A program made the translations under genes and the position numbers. DNA of 63,972 nucleotides from Candidatus Sumerlaeota bacterium (GTDB lineage Bacteria; Sumerlaeota; Sumerlaeia; Sumerlaeales; Sumerlaeaceae), in NCBI GenBank assembly GCA_026398535.1, contig JAPLSQ010000032.1:1-63972 (forward strand), read 5' to 3'. Shown here piece after piece: positions 55,038-62,434 of this stretch. The notes under the pieces were generated by a model. That model saw only the letters and a program-made list of their open reading frames with translations, did not search any database and was not told the DNA's origin. Numbering within the stretch: the first letter of the stretch is position 1; every line of letters begins with the position of its first letter.

Positions 55038-55862
55038 ATGATGACGCAGCGCCGCCTTCTTTCAACTGAACGCCAGGAACTGCTCCGCCAGCGGCTGGAG
55101 GAGGATGGGGGCATCTCGGTGTCGGCGCTCGCGGCTGAGATGGGTTTGAGCGAGATGACCATCCGCCGCGACCTTGAGGCATTGATGCGCCGCGGCATTG
55201 TGCGGCGCACGCACGGCGGCGCGGTGCCAGCCCGCCGACTGGTCTTTGAGCAGGATTTTCGCGAACAACTCACAAGCCGCCGCTCCCAGAAGCAGGCAAT
55301 CGCCCGTGAGGCGCTCAAACTGGTCCGGCCTGGCATGAGGCTCATTATCGACACTGGCACGACAACGCTCGAATTGGCGGCGCTCATCGCCGACTGGAAT
55401 GACCTCGCCGTCATCACCACGAGTCTTGCGGTGATCTCGCAGCTTCAGTTTTCGGATGGGATTCAGACGACCCTGCTGGGCGGGGTTCTCCGGCGCGGGA
55501 GTCCCGACCTTACGGGTGGCGTGACGGAGCATTGCCTCGACCTGTTTGCCGCCGATATTGTTTTCCAGGGCGCCGATGGGATCGGGCCCGATGGTTCGAT
55601 GTACACAAGCGATTTGCGCCTTGCTCGCGTTGACGCGAAAATGCGCACGCGCGCCCCCCGCACATACATTCTTGCGGACAGCTCCAAGATCGGCCGCACG
55701 GCTCTGGCGCGCAACGGCTCGCTGAGCGGGGTGGAGGCGCTCATTACAGACAACCAGATTGATAAACATGTCCTGCGTGAGTTCCGCTCGCAAGGCATCA
55801 ATGTCATTATCGCGCGGGACGGCAGCGCCCCGCGACGCAGAAAGGATAATCAACGTGATTGA
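55038..55862 (+). CDS. DeoR-family transcription regulator
   Basis: 274 residues. Residues 1-60 form the DeoR winged helix (GGISVSALAAEMGLSEMTIRRDL, split here by the recognition helix; RRGIVRRTHGGAV). The rest is the ISOCOT-fold sensor (IDTGTTTLELAALI, TTSLAVISQLQ, LLGGVLRRGSPDLTG, LADSSKIGR), which binds a phosphorylated sugar or sugar alcohol. As first gene of the operon it probably represses it and releases on a phosphorylated substrate made by the FGGY kinase. It starts at ATG 55038 or 55041. Its stop overlaps the next start (GTG 55855). Confidence 0.93.
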   Translation: MMTQRRLLSTERQELLRQRLEEDGGISVSALAAEMGLSEMTIRRDLEALMRRGIVRRTHGGAVPARRLVFEQDFREQLTSRRSQKQAIAREALKLVRPGMRLIIDTGTTTLELAALIADWNDLAVITTSLAVISQLQFSDGIQTTLLGGVLRRGSPDLTGGVTEHCLDLFAADIVFQGADGIGPDGSMYTSDLRLARVDAKMRTRAPRTYILADSSKIGRTALARNGSLSGVEALITDNQIDKHVLREFRSQGINVIIARDGSAPRRRKDNQRD

Positions 55863-57237
55863 AACGCCAACCAGGTTCTCGACCCTCGATTGGGGGCGGG
55901 TCGACCTCGACCGATATCCCCACATGGTGACGGAATCACCGGGACCGAAATCCCGGGAGATTCATGCGCGTTGCACCAAATACTTCAAGGGGCTTAGTGA
56001 GCAGGTTAAGCTCTTTCCCGTGGTCTTCGAATCGGGAGAAGGCTGCATCCTGCGTGATGCGGACGGCAACGAATACATCGATTTCTCGTCGGGCATCTAT
56101 GTGGCCACGCTTGGCCACTGCCACCCGAAGATCAGCGAGGCGGTGGCGAAGATGGCCGGACAGCTCATGAACGCCCACGATTTCACCACTCCCATCAAGA
56201 CCGCGTTGATGGAGAAACTCGCTCAGATTCTTCCCGGCGATCTGAACGGTTTCCAGCTTTACGACTCCGGAACCACAGCCGTTGAGGCAGGACTGCGCGT
56301 CATGCGCGCGGCCACGAAAAAGAACGAGATACTGAGCTGTTTCAACGACTACCACGGCAAAACGCAGGGCGCGGTGTCTCTCGGCCACATCCGCAGCTTT
56401 GTGTACGGGGCGGTTCGCGTGCCCGGCATGCACATGGTGCCGAGACCAGACACTTACAGACCCATGTGGACAAAGCCTGATGGGACGATTGACACCGACA
56501 AGCACATCGAATTCTATGACGAGTACATTGACAAGGCGACAGTGCATAATGTCGCGGGATTCTGCCTGGAGCCGATCCAAGGATGGGGCGGGACAATCAT
56601 GCCTCCGGATGATTTTTTCCCGAAACTGCGCAAATTCTGTGATGACCGCAACCTGCTGCTGATGGCTGATGAGGTGCTGACAAGCTGGGGGCGGACGGGC
56701 AGATACCTGTGCATGGAGCACTGGGGTGTCGTGCCGGACATCGTCACCATTGGCAAGGGCTTTGGCAACGGCTTTCCCGTGACTTGTGTGGCTGTGCGAG
56801 AGCCATACAAGGAGAGCTTCGAGGCAATCTCCGCCTCCAGCAGTTATGGCGGCAACCCGATGGCGTGCGCCGCGGCGCTGGCCTCGACTCAGGTTATCGA
56901 GGAGGAAAACCTGAACGAATGGGCTGAGCATCTCGGCAATGTGGCGATCAAACGCATGCAGAAGATGAAGGATGAACACCCCATTGTGGGCGATGTGCGC
57001 GCGAAAGGGTGTCTGCTGGGCATAGAGATGGTGAAGGATCGAGTTACAAAGCAGCCGTTCAATGAAGCCGGCAAGCTGGTGTATCAGAAGGCGTTTCGCA
57101 AGGGGCTTGCCTGGATTCCCGCCGGCCACATCCTGCGTCTCAGTCCCCCCATTGTCATGGATGAGGCCACGCTTGTGCGTGGTTTGGATATCGTTGACGA
57201 GGCGATTGCGGAAACAGAAAAGGAACTGTTAGGCTGA
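55855..57237 (+). CDS. Class III PLP-dependent aminotransferase
   Basis: 460 residues. It shows CILRDADGNEYIDFSSGIYV, GHCHPKISEAV, GFQLYDSGTTAVEAGLRVMR, EPIQGWGGTIMPPDDFF, LLMADEVLTSWGRTGR and VTIGKGFGNGFPVT, with the Lys that binds pyridoxal phosphate. The family transfers an amino group between a terminal amine (omega-amino acid, polyamine or amino-polyol) and a 2-oxo acid. GTG 55855 with AAAGGA 7 bases upstream is the start; the longer frame overlaps DeoR. It is followed by a glutamate/leucine-type dehydrogenase, which could recycle its amino acceptor. The true substrate is unknown. Confidence 0.93.
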   Translation: MIETPTRFSTLDWGRVDLDRYPHMVTESPGPKSREIHARCTKYFKGLSEQVKLFPVVFESGEGCILRDADGNEYIDFSSGIYVATLGHCHPKISEAVAKMAGQLMNAHDFTTPIKTALMEKLAQILPGDLNGFQLYDSGTTAVEAGLRVMRAATKKNEILSCFNDYHGKTQGAVSLGHIRSFVYGAVRVPGMHMVPRPDTYRPMWTKPDGTIDTDKHIEFYDEYIDKATVHNVAGFCLEPIQGWGGTIMPPDDFFPKLRKFCDDRNLLLMADEVLTSWGRTGRYLCMEHWGVVPDIVTIGKGFGNGFPVTCVAVREPYKESFEAISASSSYGGNPMACAAALASTQVIEEENLNEWAEHLGNVAIKRMQKMKDEHPIVGDVRAKGCLLGIEMVKDRVTKQPFNEAGKLVYQKAFRKGLAWIPAGHILRLSPPIVMDEATLVRGLDIVDEAIAETEKELLG

Positions 57238-57272
57238 GCGGTGTGTCCCGCCGCGGAAGGGATTGTTGTTTG

Positions 57273-58520
57273 ATGGGAGCACAACTCGATTCGGTTCACA
57301 GGTCAATTATCAATGCCGCCGCGCGCATGGGTCTCGATCCCGTGTTTGTGGAACGCATGACTGATGCAAAGGAGCGCATCCGTCTGCGTTTCAGCCCGAA
57401 ACTGAGTGACGGCATGGCACACAACATTATCGGTTACATTGTCCTGCACAGCATGACGCTGGGTCCGGCGAAGGGCGGAATTCGAATGGCCGGGGATGTG
57501 AACGAGGATCAGATCGCGGCGCTGGCGACGGAGATGACGCTGAAAACATCGCTCATCGGCGTGCCGTTTGGCGGCGGTAAATCCGGCATTGCCATGAATC
57601 CGCATTTGCTCCAAAAGGATGACAAGGAGGCGGTCATCCGCGAGTTCACGCGCGCGGCGTGCCGGCATATCGGACCTGAGATCTATATTCCCGCGCCCGA
57701 CATGGGCACGAGTGAGATAGAGATGGGTCACATCAAGGACTGCATATCACACGGCGACGGATTCGCGACGACACGCGGATGCTATGTGACGGGAAAGCCC
57801 GTGGTGCTTGGCGGCATCCCTGGAAGACGCGAGGCAACAGGTTATGGCGTTATGCTCGTGATTCGCGCCGCGGCGGAGCCCATCGGTCTGAACCTGGGCA
57901 AATCGCGAATGGTCATTCAAGGCTTCGGGAATGTGGGTTCTGTGGTGGCGCAGTGCGCCTTGGAGCAAGGCGTGACAATCACGGCAATAAGTGATGCGAG
58001 CGGCGCGGCATGGAATCCGGACGGCCTTGATATTCCGGCGCTTTCCCGTCATGCAAAGCAGGCGGGCACGGTTGCGGGTTTCGAGGGGGGCAAACCAATC
58101 GATCCCGATTCGATCTATGGCATCGAATGCGATATTTTTGTGCCCGCGGCAACCGGCGGCGTCATCAACAGCGGGCGGGCTGCCGTAGTGAAAGCGAAGA
58201 TCGTGGCGGAGGCGGCCAATGGGCCAACCCTCTCCGACGCCGATGATCTTTTTCAGGCTCGCGGCATTGTTGTTCTTCCCGACATCCTGTGCAACGCGGG
58301 GGGAGTGTTCGTTTCGTACCTTGAGTACACACAGGAAACACAGCGCGGCCAGTGGACGCTGGATGAAGTGAATCATCGTCTTGAGACAAGGATGACGGCC
58401 AAATTCGGTGAGGTGATGCGCCACTCGGTCAACCAGGGTCTTCCCTTGCGCGCGGCTGCGGTTGAGATGGCATTGGCGCACCTCTACGAGGGTTATGTCA
58501 GCCGCGGTTTGCTCGCATGA
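57273..58520 (+). CDS. Glutamate/leucine/phenylalanine-type dehydrogenase
   Basis: 415 residues. N-terminal domain: GPAKGGIRMAGDVNEDQIAA and GVPFGGGKSGIAMNP with the catalytic Lys, then the conserved ATGYGVMLVIRAAAEPIG. The Rossmann domain has GFGNVGSVVAQCALEQGV, and ANGPTLSDADDLFQARGIVV and NAGGVFVSYLEYTQ near the end. It deaminates an amino acid (most often glutamate) with NAD(P). Start ATG 57273 has GGAAGGG about 11 bases upstream; GTG 57243 is an alternative. It sits 35 bp after the aminotransferase gene and could regenerate 2-oxoglutarate for it. Confidence 0.93.
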   Translation: MGAQLDSVHRSIINAAARMGLDPVFVERMTDAKERIRLRFSPKLSDGMAHNIIGYIVLHSMTLGPAKGGIRMAGDVNEDQIAALATEMTLKTSLIGVPFGGGKSGIAMNPHLLQKDDKEAVIREFTRAACRHIGPEIYIPAPDMGTSEIEMGHIKDCISHGDGFATTRGCYVTGKPVVLGGIPGRREATGYGVMLVIRAAAEPIGLNLGKSRMVIQGFGNVGSVVAQCALEQGVTITAISDASGAAWNPDGLDIPALSRHAKQAGTVAGFEGGKPIDPDSIYGIECDIFVPAATGGVINSGRAAVVKAKIVAEAANGPTLSDADDLFQARGIVVLPDILCNAGGVFVSYLEYTQETQRGQWTLDEVNHRLETRMTAKFGEVMRHSVNQGLPLRAAAVEMALAHLYEGYVSRGLLA

Positions 58521-58545
58521 GTCTGATTTGGAAAGGAAAACACAA

Positions 58546-59700
58546 GTGAGAACAGTTCGTTTTGGAGTGATAGGCTGCGGCCTTATGGGGCGCGAATTTG
58601 GCAGCGCCTCGGCGCGCTGGTGTCATCTTACCGGCATGGACGTGAAACCAGTGATCACAGCAGTGTCGGACATCAATCCCAAGGCCATGGAATGGTTTCA
58701 GAGTCATATGCCGGCGCTGCAACAGGCCTCCCCGGATTATAGCGATGTGCTCGCGAATCCCATGGTTGAGGCGGTTTACATCGCTGTGCCCCACAACCTC
58801 CATGAGCGCATGTACCGCGACGCAATCAGCGCGGGCAAACACCTTATGGGGGAAAAACCTTTTGGGATCGACAAACCGGCCAACGCGCGCATTCTTGCCT
58901 GCATGCGCGATCACCCCGATGTGGTCGCGCGGTGCTGTTCGGAATTCCCGTTTTTCCCGGCAATGCAACAGTTCTGTGGAATGATTGAGTCCGGCGTGTT
59001 TGGACGCATCATCGAAGTCAACGCGGGTTTTCTCCACTCAAGCGACCTGAACACGGAGAAACCCATCAACTGGAAACGCCGCGTTGAGACGAACGGGGAA
59101 TATGGCGTGATGGGCGATCTGGGCATGCATGTGTGTCATGTGCCGTTCCGCGCGGGCTGGTTTCCGCGCAATGTGCGCGCGGTGCTTTCCAATATTGTTG
59201 CTGAACGCCCCGACGGCCAGGGCGGCAGAATCCCGTGTGACACGTGGGACAACGCAACGCTGCTCTGTGAGGCGGCGGATTCACAGACAGGGGACACGTT
59301 CCCCATGACACTCAAGATGCAGCGTATTGCTCCGGGCGAGATGAACACATGGCATCTTGAGGTGAAGGGCATGAAGGCGTGCGCCCGCTTTACCACACGC
59401 AATCCCCAAGTGCTCGAAACGCTCGATTATCAGGCCGGAAAGCAGGATTGGAAGCAGGTCATGACAGGTTATACGCCGGTTTTCAGCACGATCACAGGGC
59501 CGATCTTCGAGTTTGGTTTTCCCGACGGCATTCTGCAGATGTGGGCTGCTTATCTGCATGAACTGGTTCATGGAGCGGCAATTCGCAAATTTACCGGAAC
59601 GGTCACTCCGGCAGAATCCGCCATGAGTCATGAACTGTTCACGTCAGCGCTCGAGTCGCAGCGAACCGGGGCCACAGTGCCGGTGGGAGTGGCCGCATGA
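58546..59700 (+). CDS. Gfo/Idh/MocA-family oxidoreductase
   Basis: 384 residues. Rossmann motif FGVIGCGLMGREFGSASARW, then VYIAVPHNLHERMYRDAI and the MGEKPFGIDKP motif with the catalytic Lys. The C-terminal domain contains YGVMGDLGMHVCHVPFRAGW. It would oxidise a sugar, inositol or aminated derivative. The start is GTG 58546 with AAAGGA about 9 bases upstream; an upstream in-frame start lies within the dehydrogenase gene. The stop overlaps the next ATG (59697-59700). Confidence 0.9.
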   Translation: MRTVRFGVIGCGLMGREFGSASARWCHLTGMDVKPVITAVSDINPKAMEWFQSHMPALQQASPDYSDVLANPMVEAVYIAVPHNLHERMYRDAISAGKHLMGEKPFGIDKPANARILACMRDHPDVVARCCSEFPFFPAMQQFCGMIESGVFGRIIEVNAGFLHSSDLNTEKPINWKRRVETNGEYGVMGDLGMHVCHVPFRAGWFPRNVRAVLSNIVAERPDGQGGRIPCDTWDNATLLCEAADSQTGDTFPMTLKMQRIAPGEMNTWHLEVKGMKACARFTTRNPQVLETLDYQAGKQDWKQVMTGYTPVFSTITGPIFEFGFPDGILQMWAAYLHELVHGAAIRKFTGTVTPAESAMSHELFTSALESQRTGATVPVGVAA

Positions 59701-61010
59701 CCGCGTTTCTTGCCGGTTCGGCGGTGCGGGACATCACCCCCGAAAAACCGTTATTTCTTTTCGGATACCCTCATGTGCAACGCGTCAGCGAAGGCGTCCA
59801 TGATCCATTGCTCAGCTCCGCGCTGTACATGTCTGACGGCGTTCAATCGGCGCTTTTCTCGGCAAATGACATCATATTCGTTCCGCAAGACGTTGCTCGT
59901 AAGGCGCGGCGCCGCATCGCTGATGCGACAGGCGTCAGTGAGCCGTCAATTCTGATATCCGCCACACACACCCACTCCGGCCCTGTCACTGTATCCTATG
60001 TCAGCAACATGCTTGATCCTGCAGTGCCGCGGCCGGATTTGGATTACCTTTCGCTTCTCGAGGAGCGGATCGTGGAATCATGTGTTGCCGCGGTGCGCTG
60101 CGCGAAAGCCGCGGAGGCGGCATTTTGTGTGGCGCAGGTGCGCGGCACGGGGACAAACCGGCATGATCCCGCCGGGCCTGCCGATCCGGAGACGCCCGTG
60201 CTGCTTGTGCGCTCCGTGGAAACCGGTGAATCAATCGCGTGCATGGCGGTCCATGCGATGCATCCAACCGTCCTTCATGAGGATTCGCGTCTCGTGAGCG
60301 GCGACTTCACCGGCCTTGCGCGGCAGCACATTCTTGACGCGCTCGGCGCTCAGACCGCTTTTCTTTTGCACAATGGCGCGTCAGGCAATCAAAGTCCTCG
60401 GCATGTGACGCGGGGCAACACATTTGATGAGGCGCAACGGCTTGGACGCATTCTTGCTGACGGAATCATTGGCGCCGCCGCGGGAGCCAATTTCACCGCT
60501 GATGTGCCGATCCAGTCTGTTCAGGCGATTATCAGGGATCTGACAAGGCGCGAGTTTCCATCGGATGCTGAAGCCATGCGCGGGCTTGAGGAGGCGAAGG
60601 CCAGGCTTGACGGGTTGTGCGCCTCGGGCGCCCCGCGGCCGGAGGTGCGAACAGCCGAGTGTGATTTGTTTGGAGCAGAGGAAACGGTTGCCCTTTCACG
60701 CGCGGCTGACGATGGTGTCCTTGATCGCATTGTCCGCAAAATACAGCATGCCGAAATTCAAGCATTCCGCATCGGGCCATGGCGTTATGTTGGCTGGCTT
60801 GGGGAGTATTTTGTTGAGTATGCCCTTGAGCTTCGATCGAAAGCGCCCTCGACTTATCTGATCAGCATGGCCAACGGAGAGCTGCAAGGCTATATTACGA
60901 CCGAGGAAGCCGCGCGCCGTAAGACCTATGAATCGGGAAACGCCCTGTTCCCGCCATCCCTCGGACAGCGGATGCTCGATGAAACATTGACCATCCTTGC
61001 CAGGTTGTGA
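59697..61010 (+). CDS. Neutral/alkaline ceramidase-like N-terminal-domain protein
   Basis: 437 residues. The start AGSAVRDITPEKPLFLFGY and ISATHTHSGPVTVSYVSNML (zinc-binding His motif) match the ceramidase N-terminal family. VHAMHPTVLHEDSRLVSGDF and NGASGNQSPRHV follow, the latter including the catalytic serine region of neutral ceramidase. There is no signal peptide, so it is cytosolic, unlike true ceramidases. Such proteins often sit in carbohydrate operons where they may hydrolyse an amide or lactone of a sugar derivative. Its ATG overlaps the oxidoreductase stop by 4 bp. The substrate is inferred only from context. Confidence 0.8.
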   Translation: MTAFLAGSAVRDITPEKPLFLFGYPHVQRVSEGVHDPLLSSALYMSDGVQSALFSANDIIFVPQDVARKARRRIADATGVSEPSILISATHTHSGPVTVSYVSNMLDPAVPRPDLDYLSLLEERIVESCVAAVRCAKAAEAAFCVAQVRGTGTNRHDPAGPADPETPVLLVRSVETGESIACMAVHAMHPTVLHEDSRLVSGDFTGLARQHILDALGAQTAFLLHNGASGNQSPRHVTRGNTFDEAQRLGRILADGIIGAAAGANFTADVPIQSVQAIIRDLTRREFPSDAEAMRGLEEAKARLDGLCASGAPRPEVRTAECDLFGAEETVALSRAADDGVLDRIVRKIQHAEIQAFRIGPWRYVGWLGEYFVEYALELRSKAPSTYLISMANGELQGYITTEEAARRKTYESGNALFPPSLGQRMLDETLTILARL

Positions 61011-62434
61011 TGTCCCGTGAATGCCCAGGGCGACAGAACATGACGATGATGACGGAACTGCTGCTGGGAATCGATCTTGGAACAAGCTACTTCAAAGTGG
61101 GATTGTTCGACAACACGGGCAAGTTGCGCGGTCTTGGGCGAGTTGCGGTTGAAGCCGAGTATCCGCGGCCTGGATGGTGTGAGTTACCGGTCACACGCTT
61201 TCACGATCTTCTGCGCGGAGCGCTGGGGCGCGCGCTCAAGGAGGCAGAGGCTTCGCCGCGCCAAATCCGCGGCGTTTCCTATTCCTCGCAGGCAAATTCG
61301 TTTCTCCTGCTCGACTGTCATGGGGCGCCTCTGACACCTTTCATCTTATGGCCTGACACACGCGCTGCCATCATTGATCCTCAAATTCATGATCTCCTGG
61401 CGCGGCATGACTTTCTCGAACATGCCGGTTTCAAGATGGAAACTCCGGAATTGGCTATCGCGAAGTTGCGATGGCTGCAATGCCACAGGTCCGATATCTG
61501 GAGCAAAATGGATTCTGTCATGTCCATTTCAGACTATCTGGCATGGCTTCTCACGGGGGAACGTGTGGGGGATCAGTCCACAGCGTCCCTTTTGGGCATC
61601 TGGCAACCAGAAAAAGCTGCCTGGTGGCGGGAAGGGCTGGACGCGGCTGGCATCGATTCATCAAGGCTCTCGGCGCTCCTTCCGCCGGGAATGGCTGCCG
61701 GGCATACGGGTGCCGCAGCCGGGGAACTATTCGGATTGTCCTTGCGCACGCCCGTTGCGGCCGGCGCGCTTGACCACGTTGCCGCGGCCTATGGCGCGGG
61801 CATCGGTGCGCTCTCGCCTTGCTGCGATTCGACCGGCACTGTTCTTGCTGTGGTGTGTCTCGCTGATTCGTATGATCCCTCGCCGGACTATTGTGTGGGT
61901 CCCGCGCCGGGTGAACGGTATTATAAGCTCGCGTTTCATTCAAATGGCGCGAGGCTTCTTGAGTGGCATCAGAAACGGCGGGTTCCGGAGCGCGGTGTCG
62001 GCGAACTTATCGCCGAATCATTCATGGCCGGCATCGCTCCGCCGCTGCCATTTGTTGATTTAATTGAAGATGACAAGCGCAGTATCGGATTTCGTGATGT
62101 ATTGCCTCATCACAGCATTGCGCATCACACGCGCGCACTGGTTGAATTGCTCACAAGCAACCTTGCTGAACTTGTTGCCCGGGTCGCTCCCGGCAGAAAC
62201 TTTCCGTGCATTCTTGCCACGGGCGGCGGCGCACACAACCCCGATTGGCTGCAACTGAAAGCCGACATACTTGGCACGCCCTTTGTTACCGTAACGAATC
62301 CCGAGCCAGCGTGTTTTGGCGCGGCGCTGTTCGCGAGCACGGCGGCCGGATGGCATAAGACTGTCACAGAGGCATCGCGGGCAATGGTCAAGACCGCCGC
62401 GCATTATTATCCCAAGGGGCCGCGCACAACATGA
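61010..62434 (+). CDS. FGGY-family carbohydrate kinase
   Basis: About 474 residues. It shows LLGIDLGTSYFKVGLFDNTG (phosphate-binding), SYSSQANSFLLLDCHG, ILWPDTRA, SISDYLAWLLTG, AGALDHVAAAYGAG, CDSTGTVLAVVC and ILATGGGAHNPDW, so both actin-like ATPase lobes are intact. The family phosphorylates xylulose, erythritol, ribulose or related polyols. ATG 61010 overlaps the ceramidase-like stop as TGATG; ATG 61040 with AGGG 11 bases upstream is an alternative. It probably makes the phosphorylated intermediate sensed by DeoR. Its 3' end overlaps the glycosidase start (ATGA). Confidence 0.9.
   Translation: MSRECPGRQNMTMMTELLLGIDLGTSYFKVGLFDNTGKLRGLGRVAVEAEYPRPGWCELPVTRFHDLLRGALGRALKEAEASPRQIRGVSYSSQANSFLLLDCHGAPLTPFILWPDTRAAIIDPQIHDLLARHDFLEHAGFKMETPELAIAKLRWLQCHRSDIWSKMDSVMSISDYLAWLLTGERVGDQSTASLLGIWQPEKAAWWREGLDAAGIDSSRLSALLPPGMAAGHTGAAAGELFGLSLRTPVAAGALDHVAAAYGAGIGALSPCCDSTGTVLAVVCLADSYDPSPDYCVGPAPGERYYKLAFHSNGARLLEWHQKRRVPERGVGELIAESFMAGIAPPLPFVDLIEDDKRSIGFRDVLPHHSIAHHTRALVELLTSNLAELVARVAPGRNFPCILATGGGAHNPDWLQLKADILGTPFVTVTNPEPACFGAALFASTAAGWHKTVTEASRAMVKTAAHYYPKGPRTT

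Noticed and set aside
55936..57129. 397-residue ORF opposite the aminotransferase gene
   Set aside because: A shadow of the coding strand; no domain is visible.
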